In this document: one piece after another, positions 49,736 through 58,469 of the stretch
How the letters are laid out: each line of letters opens with the position of its first letter
How positions within the stretch are numbered: the stretch's first letter is position 1
Source: Pseudomonas guariconensis
Lineage (GTDB): Bacteria > Pseudomonadota > Gammaproteobacteria > Pseudomonadales > Pseudomonadaceae
Assembly: GCF_900102675.1 (NCBI RefSeq)
Contig: NZ_FMYX01000009.1
Location: 165,876 to 229,875 of the forward strand
DNA: 64,000 nt
Direction: 5' to 3'
Notes under the pieces: generated by a model
Databases searched by the model: none
Told to the model about the DNA's origin: nothing
The model's input: only the letters and a program-made list of their open reading frames with translations
Made by a program: the position numbers and the translations under genes

Positions 49736-50800
49736 ATGCTTGATTGCGCATTTCGACAATGGCTGGATGCCAATGCCGAAGCCATCGACCAGGGCCAGTG
49801 CGATCCGCACCTGGTACTGGCGCACATCGCCGAATCGCAGCTGCTGCGGGTCGGTATCGAGCCCGCCCTGGGCGGCTCGGGCGGGCGGGTCACCGACGCC
49901 GTCGAAGCCATCGCCGCCATCGCCAGTCGGTCCCTGGCCGCGGCCTTTGTCTGCTGGGGCCAACGCTCGTTCATCGAGTACCTGCTGCAGAGCCCCAACC
50001 AGGGCCTGCGCGAGCGGCTGCTGCCTAGCCTGCTCGCCGGTGAGCTGGCCGGTGCCACCGGCCTATCCAACGCCATGAAATACCTGTCGGGCATCGAGGC
50101 GTTGCAAGTCTGCGCCCAGCCCGCGGCAAACGGCTGGGCCCTCGACGGCCGTCTGCATTGGGTGACTAACCTGCGCAAAAGCGGCTTTGCCGTGGCTGCG
50201 GCGATCGAAGACGCCACCGGCGGCCCTCCGTTCGTGGTGGCAGTGCCTTCGAACCTGGCGGGCCTTGAGCGCTCCGACGACCTGGCGTTGATGGGCTTGC
50301 AGTCGAGCAACACCGCCGCGCTGGCATTCCATCAGGTAGCACTGGGGCGCGAGTGGCTGCTGCATGACAATGCCCGTGAGTTCCTGCCTAAAGTGCGTCC
50401 GGCGTTTCTGGCACTGCAGTGCGGCATGGCCATCGGCCTTGCGCGGCGTGCACTGGAGGAAGTGAGCGGGCACCTGCAGGGGCGCGGATCGTTCCTCGAC
50501 GAGGCCCGGCAGGTACTGGCCGAGCGCTTGGAAAATACCATGGACGAGCTCAAGCAGGGCTTGCTGGAAGGGCGCTTCACTCAGCAGCCGGCGGCGTTGT
50601 TCAAACTGCGCATCCTCCTAGCTGAAAGCGCAGCCGATGCCGTGCAGTTGGAACTGCAGGCCAGCGGCGGCAAGGCTTACCTCACCGCGTATGGCGAAGG
50701 TTTCGCCCGGCGCTGGCGCGAGTCGGCGTTCGTGCCCATCGTCACCCCGAGCCTGGTGCAATTGCGTGCCGAGCTGCAGCGTCAGGCGGCTGCAGCATGA
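49736..50800 (+). CDS. Acyl-CoA dehydrogenase-fold flavoprotein, probable monooxygenase/oxidase
   Basis: 354 aa. ACAD-type order with an N-terminal helical part, TGLSNAMKYLSGIEAL in the place of the FAD/substrate motif (about residue 104), and a C-terminal part ending SGGKAYLTAYGEGFARRWRE. No catalytic base of true ACADs is recognised. Such proteins next to sulfonate/nitrate-type ABC importers are often reduced-flavin monooxygenases acting on S- or N-containing compounds (SfnC/DszC type). Overlaps the ATPase gene by 4 nt. Confidence 0.75.
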   Translation: MLDCAFRQWLDANAEAIDQGQCDPHLVLAHIAESQLLRVGIEPALGGSGGRVTDAVEAIAAIASRSLAAAFVCWGQRSFIEYLLQSPNQGLRERLLPSLLAGELAGATGLSNAMKYLSGIEALQVCAQPAANGWALDGRLHWVTNLRKSGFAVAAAIEDATGGPPFVVAVPSNLAGLERSDDLALMGLQSSNTAALAFHQVALGREWLLHDNAREFLPKVRPAFLALQCGMAIGLARRALEEVSGHLQGRGSFLDEARQVLAERLENTMDELKQGLLEGRFTQQPAALFKLRILLAESAADAVQLELQASGGKAYLTAYGEGFARRWRESAFVPIVTPSLVQLRAELQRQAAAA

Positions 50801-51624
50801 CCCAGGCGTTACTCCAAGCCCGCGACATCAGCCTGGGCTACCCTCGCGATGGCGGCTGGCAGACTGTACTGGAGCGCTTCGACCTGGCCCTGGCGCCGGG
50901 AGAAGTGGTCAGCATCCTGGGGCCCAGCGGAGTGGGCAAGTCCAGCCTGCTGCGCGTGCTGGCCGGGTTACAGCAACCTTGCGGCGGCAGCGTGACCCTG
51001 CACGGCGAGCCGTTGCACGGGCCGCACCCGCGTCTGGCCGTGGCGTTCCAGGACCCGAGCCTGCTGCCCTGGCTGAGCCTGGAGAAGAACGTCGCTTTCG
51101 GCCTGGACTTCGCCCGCCAGCCCAAACTCAATGCAGCCGAGCGACGCGCCCGTATCGACCATGCCATCGAGGCGGTGGGGCTGGACCACGCGCGCAGCCA
51201 GTACCCCGCGCAGCTCTCCGGTGGCATGGCCCAGCGCACTGCGCTGGCCCGCTGCCTGGCGCGTCAGCCCCAGGTGCTGTTGCTCGATGAGCCCTTCGGC
51301 GCGTTGGACGAGGTGACCCGCGCCGACATGCAGCAACTGCTGCTGCAGCTGATCGCCACCCATCGCACGGCGGCGGTGCTGATCACCCACGATATCGACG
51401 AAGCCCTGCTGTTGTCCGATCGCGTGTTGCTACTGGGCGACCACCCGGCGCACATCCTCGGGCAATGGGCTGTCGACCTGCCGCAGCCACGGGCGCAGCG
51501 GGTCGAGGAGCTGGGCACGTTGCGTATCGAGATCCTCAAGACCCTACGGCGGGCGAGCCGCTGCCCAGACCCTGTTCCTTCTCCCTTGCCGCTGCCGTCG
51601 GAGGCTCGCCATGTGCATGGATGA
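50797..51624 (+). CDS. ABC importer ATPase (sulfonate/nitrate/taurine type)
   Basis: 275-aa ATPase. Walker A GPSGVGKSS (about 43-51), Q-loop FQDPSLLPWLSLEKN, signature LSGGMAQR, Walker B VLLLDEPFGALD, and switch His in LITHDIDEA. SsuB/TauB-like. Energises import with the permease encoded at 52816. Its end overlaps the binding-protein gene by 14 nt. Confidence 0.9.
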   Translation: MTQALLQARDISLGYPRDGGWQTVLERFDLALAPGEVVSILGPSGVGKSSLLRVLAGLQQPCGGSVTLHGEPLHGPHPRLAVAFQDPSLLPWLSLEKNVAFGLDFARQPKLNAAERRARIDHAIEAVGLDHARSQYPAQLSGGMAQRTALARCLARQPQVLLLDEPFGALDEVTRADMQQLLLQLIATHRTAAVLITHDIDEALLLSDRVLLLGDHPAHILGQWAVDLPQPRAQRVEELGTLRIEILKTLRRASRCPDPVPSPLPLPSEARHVHG

Positions 51625-52816
51625 TTGCTGTTCTACTACTTCCCGTCGCGACTTCATCAAGCTCAGCGCCATGCTCACCGCGGCAGGCGCCTTGCCGCTG
51701 CTCTCGAGCTTGCAGGCGCGTGCCGCCAGCGAACCGGACGCCCCGGTGCGCATTGGCTATCTGCCGATCACCGACGCCACGCCGTTGCTGGTGGCGCACA
51801 ACAATGGCCTGTTCGAAGCCGAGGGCATCAAGGCCGAGCGTCCGGTGCTGCTGCGTAGCTGGGCCCAAGTGATCGAAGCGTTCATCTCGGGCCAGGTCAA
51901 CGTGATCCACCTGCTTTCGCCGATGACCATCTGGGCTCGCTACGCCAGCCGAGTGCCGGCCAAGGTGGTGGCCTGGAACCACGTGGGCGGCTCGGGCCTG
52001 ACCGTGGCGCCGGACATCACCGACATCAAGCAACTGGGTGGCAAGACCGTGGCGATCCCGTTCTGGTATTCGATCCATAACGTGGTGGTGCAGCAACTGC
52101 TGCAAGCCAATGGCCTTACACCGGTTTCCAAGCCGGCCAACGCGTCGCTGGCGGCCAACGAGGTCAATCTTTTGGTGCTGCCGCCGTCGGACATGCCGCC
52201 GGCCCTGGCCAGCAAGCGTATCGCCGGCTACATCGTCGCCGAGCCCTTCAATGCCCTGGCCGAGGACCTGAAGGTCGGACGCGTGCAGCGCTTTACCGGC
52301 GATGTGTGGCGTAACCATGCCTGCTGCGTGGTGTTCATGCACGAGCACGACCTGAACAACCGCCCCGAGTGGTCGCAGAAGGTGGTCAATGCCATCGTCA
52401 AGGCCCAGCTGTGGACCCGCGACCATCGGGCCGAGGCAGCCGCGCTGCTGTCGAAGGCCGGCCCCAACAAGTACACACCACATACCCCGCAGGTGCTCGC
52501 CAAGGTGTTGGCGCCGGCCGCAGAGGACCGCGCCGGTTATATCGCCAGCGGTGCGATCGCGCATCAGCAATGGGATGAGAAACGCATCGACTTCCAGCCG
52601 TATCCATTCCCCAGCTACACCGAAGCGCTGGTCAAGCACCTCAAAGGCACGCTGATCGAGGGCGACAGTGGCTTCCTGGCCGGGCTGGACCCGGCCCAGG
52701 TGGCGCGCGACCTGGTCGATGATCGCTTCGTGCGTACAGCCATCGAGGCGGCCGGTGGTTTGGCGGCGTTCGGCCAGCCCGACAGTTTCGAGCGCCACGA
52801 GGAGTTCGCCGTCTGA
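51611..52816 (+). CDS. ABC importer substrate-binding protein with Tat signal
   Basis: 401-aa NrtA/SsuA-like binding protein. The twin-arginine signal SRRDFIKLSAMLTAAGALPL (residues 11-30) suggests export folded, perhaps with a cofactor. Unusually, MCMDDCC puts three cysteines before the twin arginines. Mature part begins near EPDAPVRIGYLPITDATPLL, typical of the family. The ligand is unknown: sulfonate, nitrate-like anion or another small organic compound. Confidence 0.87.
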   Translation: MCMDDCCSTTSRRDFIKLSAMLTAAGALPLLSSLQARAASEPDAPVRIGYLPITDATPLLVAHNNGLFEAEGIKAERPVLLRSWAQVIEAFISGQVNVIHLLSPMTIWARYASRVPAKVVAWNHVGGSGLTVAPDITDIKQLGGKTVAIPFWYSIHNVVVQQLLQANGLTPVSKPANASLAANEVNLLVLPPSDMPPALASKRIAGYIVAEPFNALAEDLKVGRVQRFTGDVWRNHACCVVFMHEHDLNNRPEWSQKVVNAIVKAQLWTRDHRAEAAALLSKAGPNKYTPHTPQVLAKVLAPAAEDRAGYIASGAIAHQQWDEKRIDFQPYPFPSYTEALVKHLKGTLIEGDSGFLAGLDPAQVARDLVDDRFVRTAIEAAGGLAAFGQPDSFERHEEFAV

Positions 52817-53571
52817 TGGGCAAGTCTGTCATGCATGGCCTCTTAGGCCTGGCGGGGCTGTTGGGGCTGTTGCTGCTGTGGTGGGCGGGGGTGCAGGTGT
52901 TTGGCGAGGCCGACGGCCTTTCGGCGCGTTTTTCGCCCCAGGCCACGCTGGCCAGCCTGGTGCAATTGCTGGGCGAGGGCGAGGTCTATGGGCATGTCTG
53001 GGTCAGTCTCAAGCGCATCCTGGTGGGGCTGTTGCTGGCGCTATCGGTTGGCGTGCCCTTGGGCTTGCTGGTGGGCAGTTACCGCCACCTGGAGGCTGCG
53101 ACCACACCGGCGTTCCAGTTCCTGCGAATGATCTCGCCGCTGTCGTGGATGCCGGTGGTGGTGATGTTGATGGGGGTGGGCGACCAGCCGATCTATTTCC
53201 TGCTGGCTTTCGCCGCGCTGTGGCCGATCCTGCTCAACACCGCCGCAGGTGTGCGCCAGCTCGATCCGCGCTGGTTGCAGTTGTCCCGTAGCCTGAGCGC
53301 CACGCGCTGGGAAACCTTGTGCAAGGTGATCATCCCTGGGGTGATCGGCCATGTGCTGACCGGTGTGCGTCTGGCGATCGGCATCCTGTGGATCGTGCTG
53401 GTGCCGTGCGAGATGCTTGGGGTCAGCGCAGGGCTAGGCTATTTCATCCTCGATACGCGTGACCGGCTGGCCTATTCGGAGCTGATGGCCATGGTGCTGC
53501 TGATCGGTGCGCTGGGGTTCATGCTCGATGCACTGGCCCGTGGGCTGCATCGGCGGTGGGTACACGCCTGA
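52816..53571 (+). CDS. ABC importer permease (SsuC/TauC-like)
   Basis: 251-aa inner-membrane permease with about six hydrophobic segments. The coupling motif toward the ATPase is in LSRSLSATRWETLCKVIIPG (about residues 155-174; the EAA loop). Start overlaps the binding-protein stop by one base (TGATG). Last gene of the operon; no clear terminator. Confidence 0.88.
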   Translation: MGKSVMHGLLGLAGLLGLLLLWWAGVQVFGEADGLSARFSPQATLASLVQLLGEGEVYGHVWVSLKRILVGLLLALSVGVPLGLLVGSYRHLEAATTPAFQFLRMISPLSWMPVVVMLMGVGDQPIYFLLAFAALWPILLNTAAGVRQLDPRWLQLSRSLSATRWETLCKVIIPGVIGHVLTGVRLAIGILWIVLVPCEMLGVSAGLGYFILDTRDRLAYSELMAMVLLIGALGFMLDALARGLHRRWVHA

Positions 53572-53599
53572 AATCGCCGGGACCGCCCAGCGGTCCCGT

Positions 53600-54286
53600 T
53601 CAATGCACGGTCTTGCGCTGCTTCACACAGGCCTGTGCCTGCAAGGCCAGGGCATCAAGGCGTTCGTCGCGCTGTTTTTCCGCCGCCAGCATGGCCTCGT
53701 CGCCATGCTGCTTGAGCAGGTAGGCGTGAATCTGCCGCACTTCAGTGGTGCGATAGATCGGGGCGATGTCCAGACGGCCGACCAGTGCGCCACTGGCGTG
53801 CCCGGTGCTGCTCATCAGCACCTGCGGCCCGGCGGCGGCGGCCACCTGCAAACCCATCGCCTCGAACCATGGCACTTGCCCTGCAAAGACATTGAGCTCG
53901 ACACAGGCATAGCGTGACTGGGCATCGGCCAGCAGCGCTCGGGCGATGCCTTGGCGGCGGTGGTCTGGGTGCACGGCCAGAAACGCCAGCACGCAGGCCT
54001 GATCGTCATCCTGGGCCGGCAGGGCAAGGGCGAAGCCGAGCAGTCGGTCCGGTGCTTCGGCATCCAAGGCCAGGGTCAGTTCCACGGCCAGACCTCGGGT
54101 GCCGTCCATGGCCTGCAAATACTGATGCACCTCCAGGCCGACGCCGTACTGGTACAGCGGGTACAGCGGGTTGTCCGGGGTGATGGCCACGCTGCTCAGT
54201 TCACCGACATGGTCGATGACCAACTGACGGATCTGATTCTGGAAGGATTCGGGGGGCACACCGTCGAGGTGGCTGAGAATGAACAT
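53600..54286 (-). CDS. GNAT-family N-acetyltransferase
   Basis: 228 aa. Acetyl-CoA-binding motif VHPDHRRQGIARALLADAQS (about residues 103-122) in a GNAT core of about 150 residues, then a C-terminal extension of about 60 residues that is charged and helical. Start ATG 54286; the reading from 54340 covers the gap to argC. It lies 57 nt after argC on the same strand, so it may be co-transcribed. Substrate unknown. Confidence 0.82.
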   Translation of the reverse strand: MFILSHLDGVPPESFQNQIRQLVIDHVGELSSVAITPDNPLYPLYQYGVGLEVHQYLQAMDGTRGLAVELTLALDAEAPDRLLGFALALPAQDDDQACVLAFLAVHPDHRRQGIARALLADAQSRYACVELNVFAGQVPWFEAMGLQVAAAAGPQVLMSSTGHASGALVGRLDIAPIYRTTEVRQIHAYLLKQHGDEAMLAAEKQRDERLDALALQAQACVKQRKTVH

Positions 54287-54343
54287 CGGGCAAGCTCCAG
54301 CAGGGTCGAACCGTCCCGCGCCGAGCGGCGCGGGAGGCACAGT

Positions 54344-55276
54344 CTAACCCAGGGCGGCGAGCATCAGGTCGAGGTTCTGCACGGCGGCGCCCGAGGCGCC
54401 TTTGCCGAGGTTGTCGAACACGGCCGTGAGCACCACTTGGCCGTAGGCCGGGTTGGCGAACAGGGCCAGGCGCAGGTCGTTGGTGTCGTTGAGCGCCTCG
54501 GGGTCCAGTTTGCTGGCCGGACCCTGCTGATGCAGTGGCATCACCTGTACATGGCGTGCACCGTGGTAGTGCTGCTCAAGGCAGGTTTGCAAGTGTTCAG
54601 CGGTGATGCCGCCGGCCAGCAGGCGCAGTTGCAGGGGGATGCTCAGCGCGATGCCCTGGCGGTAGTCGCCATAACCCGGCAGGAACACCGGGCGTGCAGC
54701 GAGCCCGGCGTGTCGCTCGATCTCCGGTACATGCTTGTGGGCCAGTTCCAGGCCATAGAGTTGAAGGGCAGGCACCTTGACGGCGCTAGTTTGCTCATGA
54801 AGTTCCACCGCCGACCGGCCACCCCCGGAATACCCCGAGATTGCATGGATGCTCAGCGGATAGTCCGCCGGCAGCAGCCCAGCCTGGATCAGCGGGCGCA
54901 GCAGAGCGATGGCGCCGGTCGGGTAGCAACCGGGGTTGCTCACCCGCTTGGCCCGGGCGATGCGCTCGGCTTGTTCGGCGTCCAGCTCAGGAAGCCCGTA
55001 GACCCAGCCGGGCGTGGTGCGGTGGGCGGAACTGGCGTCGATCACACGTACTGCCGGGTTGTGGATGGCCGCCACCGCTTCACGGGCTGCGTCGTCAGGC
55101 AGACAGAGCAGGGCGATGTCGGCGTCGTTGATGGCCTCGGCGCGGCGTTGCGGGTCTTTGCGCTCGGTGTGCGGCACGGTCAGCAGGCGCACGTCCTGGC
55201 GGCCTTGCAGGCGGGCATGGATCTGCAGGCCGGTGGTGCCTTGGTCGCCGTCGATGAAGACGAGAGGGGTGTGCAT
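54344..55276 (-). CDS. argC: N-acetyl-gamma-glutamyl-phosphate reductase, short type
   Basis: 310 aa, the short (type 2) ArgC. NADP fold at MHTPLVFIDGDQGTTGLQI, catalytic C117 in SNPGCYPTGAIALL, substrate loop SGYSGGGRSAVELHE. It reduces N-acetylglutamyl phosphate to the semialdehyde in arginine biosynthesis. In Pseudomonas this short form is usually a second ArgC beside the long one. Start ATG 55276; upstream in-frame starts are weaker. Confidence 0.9.
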   Translation of the reverse strand: MHTPLVFIDGDQGTTGLQIHARLQGRQDVRLLTVPHTERKDPQRRAEAINDADIALLCLPDDAAREAVAAIHNPAVRVIDASSAHRTTPGWVYGLPELDAEQAERIARAKRVSNPGCYPTGAIALLRPLIQAGLLPADYPLSIHAISGYSGGGRSAVELHEQTSAVKVPALQLYGLELAHKHVPEIERHAGLAARPVFLPGYGDYRQGIALSIPLQLRLLAGGITAEHLQTCLEQHYHGARHVQVMPLHQQGPASKLDPEALNDTNDLRLALFANPAYGQVVLTAVFDNLGKGASGAAVQNLDLMLAALG

Positions 55277-55385
55277 GGTCGGGATCCGTGTGCGAGAGAG
55301 ATGGCCTATGCTCGCCTGCGGCTGGACGAAAGAAAATTTGAATATCATGATGCTTGGATTCAGAAAAAATGAATGACCGTGTCAG

Positions 55386-55474
55386 TCTTTTTGCGGGTAG
55401 ATCCGCTCCCAGGCCGACCGCTGAACCAGGATCCACGCCGTACCTGTGGGAGCGGGTTTACCCGCGAACAGGCC
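55386..55474. repeat. Inverted pair of REP elements between argC and LysR
   Basis: TTTTTGCGGGTAGATCCGCT (55388-55407) and GGGAGCGGGTTTACCCGCGA (near 55448-55467) in opposite orientation. They lie in the divergent promoter region, which is less usual for REPs. Confidence 0.75.
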
Positions 55475-55492
55475 AGCCCCCAGAGGACCCCC

Positions 55493-56374
55493 ATGCGCGA
55501 AATCAGCCTCGACCGCCTGCGCACGCTGGTGGTCATCGCCGACCTCGGTTCCTTCGCCGAGGCCGCTCGTCAGCTCAACCTGGCTGCGCCCACCATCAGC
55601 CTGCACGTGGCCGAGCTGGAAGCGCGCGTGGGGGCGCCGCTGCTCACCCGCACCCGAGGCCAGGTGCGCCCCACCACCGTGGGCGAGACGCTGCTGGGCC
55701 GCGCCCGTCGCCTGCTGGCCGATGCCGACCTGGCCCTGGACGAGGTGCGTCGACAGGTGCAGGGGCTGACCGGGCGTGTGCGCCTGGGGGCCTCCACCGG
55801 GGCCATCGCCCATCTGCTGCCCAAAGCCTTGGCGCACCTGCGTGAGGCGCATCCGGGCATCGACGTGCAGGTGCAGGTGCTGACCTCCCAGGCTTCCCTG
55901 GCGCGCCTGCGTGAGGGCACGCTGGACATCGGCCTGGTGGCGCTGCCCCAGGTAGCGGGCAGAGGGGTGAAGCTCACCCCCTGGCGACGCGATCCGATCA
56001 TGGCCTACCTGCCGGCCGACTGGCAGCCGCCCGCTAAGGTCACGCCGGCCTGGCTGGCCGAGCGAGCGCTGATACTCAACGACAACACCACCCAACTGTC
56101 GCGGGTGACGGCGGAATGGTTCGCCGCAGCGGGGCTGTACCCCGAGGCGCGCATCGAGCTGAACTACAACGATGCGATCAAGAGCCTGGTGGCGGCAGGC
56201 TATGGCGCGACACTGCTGCCCCAAGAAGGCGAAGCGGAGCGGCTGAACCCGCGGATTGCCCGTCGGCCCTTGCGCCCTGGCCTTTGGCGTCAGCTGGGGA
56301 TCGCCTGCCGGGAGGGGCAGGTGGAGCGGGCAACCGGGTACGTGCTGCAGGCGCTGGAGCGCTTGCGTCAATGA
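55493..56374 (+). CDS. LysR-family transcriptional regulator
   Basis: 293 aa. Winged helix at residues 5-60 (LVVIADLGSFAEAARQLNLA, APTISLHVAELEARVGAPLL) and effector domain. I chose ATG 55493 with GAGGA upstream; a longer reading would include the REP. Divergent from argC but separated by REPs; its target is uncertain. Confidence 0.85.
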   Translation: MREISLDRLRTLVVIADLGSFAEAARQLNLAAPTISLHVAELEARVGAPLLTRTRGQVRPTTVGETLLGRARRLLADADLALDEVRRQVQGLTGRVRLGASTGAIAHLLPKALAHLREAHPGIDVQVQVLTSQASLARLREGTLDIGLVALPQVAGRGVKLTPWRRDPIMAYLPADWQPPAKVTPAWLAERALILNDNTTQLSRVTAEWFAAAGLYPEARIELNYNDAIKSLVAAGYGATLLPQEGEAERLNPRIARRPLRPGLWRQLGIACREGQVERATGYVLQALERLRQ

Positions 56375-56471
56375 ACTGTGGCTGAATCTTTGAGCAAGGC
56401 TATGCTTTTGGCTGCGTCGGGCCCGCCGACGTGCCTGTCAGAAGTCCGGCTTTTCTCACGGAGAACACACC

Positions 56472-56741
56472 ATGAAATCCCTGACACTGCTGCTGATCGC
56501 TTCTGCATTGAGCTTCACCGTTCACGCCGAAACCAGCCCGGAAACCAACTGCGCCGCCAAGATCAAGGAACTTGAGGATATCCACCGGACCGATGGCCAG
56601 GCCCTGCATGGCGGCATGGCCAAGGACTATCAGAACCTGCTCAACCAGGCCAAGGAGGCTCAGGCCGCAGGCAACATGGCTGAATGCCAGGCTTCAGCCG
56701 ACCGCGCCAAAACCATCTACAACAAGGCCCGCGGCAAGTAG
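56472..56741 (+). CDS. Small periplasmic protein, unknown function
   Basis: 89 aa. Signal peptide MKSLTLLLIASALSFTVHA (1-19) with cleavage before ET. The mature part is helical and polar, with two cysteines (TNCAAK, AECQAS) and a pattern like DUF1090/YqjC proteins of Pseudomonas (IKELEDIHRTDGQ, ASADRAKTIYNKA). SD ACGGAGAAC. Role unknown. Confidence 0.78.
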   Translation: MKSLTLLLIASALSFTVHAETSPETNCAAKIKELEDIHRTDGQALHGGMAKDYQNLLNQAKEAQAAGNMAECQASADRAKTIYNKARGK

Positions 56742-56859
56742 CGCGCCGACCACCCGGGCCTGGTCGCCACCGGTGCGATGGGCCTGGGTAGGCGAATGTG
56801 ATCATGGCGTTCGTGTCTCTGGGGTAAGCTTTGCGCCGGCAACCCAACGAGACTCTGGC

Positions 56860-57549
56860 ATGATTCTGAACAGCCTCATCCTGGACAACCTGCTCACAGG
56901 CTTGGCCCAACCTTTCACCCGCCCCGGCTCGCGCAGTGCCATTGCCAAGCACCCCCGCCAAGGGCCACTGGCCGTAGGACGGCTCGGGCTCGAAGGCGAC
57001 GAACAGGGGGATCTGCGGGTCCACGGTGGTGTGGAAAAGGCCATCCACCACTATCCCCGCGAGCACTATGCAGCCTGGGCGGCAGAGCTTGGCGAGCATC
57101 CATTGCTGGCCGAGCCCGGCGCATTCGGCGAGAACTTCAGCACCACCGGTTGGCGCGAGGCGGATGTCTGCCTGGGCGACCGGATTCGTGTGGGGTCGGC
57201 GCTGCTGGAGGTGTCCCAGGGGCGGATGCCCTGTTGGAAGCTCAACGACCGCTTCGACGTGGCGCAGATGGCCTTGCGCGTTCAGCAAAGTGGGCGCACC
57301 GGTTGGTATTACCGGGTGCTGGAGGAGGGCGTGGTGCAGGCGGGCGAGCGCTTGGAACTGGTCGAGCGCCCGCACGGCGAATGGTCGGTGGCGCGCCTGT
57401 CGGCGGTGCTGTTCGATAAACACCTAGAGCCTGAGCTGTTACGCGAATGCCTGGCATTGCCGCTGGTGCCATCCTGGCGCAAGACCCTGCAACGGCGCCT
57501 GGAGCAACGCCAGGTCGAAGACTGGGCGCCGCGTCTGCACGGCGCCTGA
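56860..57549 (+). CDS. MOSC-domain protein, YiiM-like
   Basis: 229 aa. MOSC domain with conserved cysteine in SQGRMPCWKLNDRFD (near residue 124) and DLRVHGGVEKAIHHYPREHY (about 51-70), matching YiiM, which in E. coli takes part in molybdenum-dependent reduction of N-hydroxylated compounds. C-terminal 3-alpha helical segment is present. Start ATG 56860; longer in-frame reading overlaps the preceding gene. Confidence 0.88.
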   Translation: MILNSLILDNLLTGLAQPFTRPGSRSAIAKHPRQGPLAVGRLGLEGDEQGDLRVHGGVEKAIHHYPREHYAAWAAELGEHPLLAEPGAFGENFSTTGWREADVCLGDRIRVGSALLEVSQGRMPCWKLNDRFDVAQMALRVQQSGRTGWYYRVLEEGVVQAGERLELVERPHGEWSVARLSAVLFDKHLEPELLRECLALPLVPSWRKTLQRRLEQRQVEDWAPRLHGA

Positions 57550-57558
57550 GGGCTGTTG

Positions 57559-58200
57559 TCAGAACCAGCGGTCGTTGCGTTTACGACCGCGGGTCAATGC
57601 CGGCAGGATCAATCCCGCGAGCAGACCGGCCCCGGCGATGCTGCCGCCGTAGACCATGTAGCGCATCATCACTTGCTTGTTCTCGTCACCCAGACGCGCC
57701 TGGGTGTCACGCAGCGACGACTGCACCTGGTCGAGTTGTTCGTTGAGCGACTTGTTGCGCGTTTCCAGTTCGTCGATCAGCGCCTTGCGCGAGTCGAGGG
57801 TTTCCTGCATGCCCTGGACGCGATTCTTCCAGCTGTCGTCGATGGTCTTGAGCTGTTCGGACAACTGCGTCACCTGCGCGTCGAGTGCCGGAAGGCGTTC
57901 GGCCTGGCCCGGGACCGATTGCAGGTCGCTGCTCAGGATCCATACCAGATCGCCGTTTTGCCCGCGGACCTGGCTGTATTCCCCTTGGGTGCCCACCAGC
58001 GTGACCTTCTGCCCGGCCTTGACCGAACCCACTATACGGTGGCCGTTGGTGGGGCCGCTGCGCACATAGGTGCTCAGGCTGTCGCTGACCCAGCGTGCGT
58101 CGTTGGCCGGTTCTTCGGCATGCGCGGGGATAGCCAAGGCAAGCAAGGAGGCTGCGAGCAGGGGGGCAAGGGCAAAGGAGGCTGGTCGGGAATCAGGCAT
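57559..58200 (-). CDS. SH3-domain protein, YgiM-like, membrane-anchored
   Basis: 213 aa. Signal peptide (1-28, ending AHA), bacterial SH3 domain (about 37-95, YVRSGPTNGHRIVGSVKAGQ), coiled coil (about 103-175, rich in Glu, Gln and Leu), then a C-terminal membrane helix (YGGSIAGAGLLAGLILPAL) with basic tail. Matches the TIGR04211/YgiM family. Probably an envelope protein; precise role unknown. Confidence 0.85.
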   Translation of the reverse strand: MPDSRPASFALAPLLAASLLALAIPAHAEEPANDARWVSDSLSTYVRSGPTNGHRIVGSVKAGQKVTLVGTQGEYSQVRGQNGDLVWILSSDLQSVPGQAERLPALDAQVTQLSEQLKTIDDSWKNRVQGMQETLDSRKALIDELETRNKSLNEQLDQVQSSLRDTQARLGDENKQVMMRYMVYGGSIAGAGLLAGLILPALTRGRKRNDRWF

Positions 58201-58390
58201 GGTGATCTTCGCTGGAGCTGGACAAAAGAAGGCCCGATGACTGGGCCGATGAACCGGTCGGTGAGTTGACCGTCAGCGAAAGACCGTTTTTATCGAAGCA
58301 GGTTCACTGCTTGTTGTAGGAAATGTCTGCAGGATGTTGCGAGTAGAAGGTCAAGGGGCTGTGGCGCTGGCGCGAGCTATGTAGTGTCCG

Positions 58391-58420
58391 CTTTGCGGGT
58401 AAACCCGCTCCCACAAGGGC
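58391..58420. repeat. REP element
   Basis: CTTTGCGGGTAAACCCGCTC followed by CCACAAGGGC, a full putida-type REP in the 269-nt gap between the ppnN stop and the SH3 gene start. The gap holds no gene. Confidence 0.75.
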
Positions 58421-58469
58421 CGTGCGGACCTGTTGGGAGCGAGTTCTGCCGCTCAGCGGTCGCGACGGG

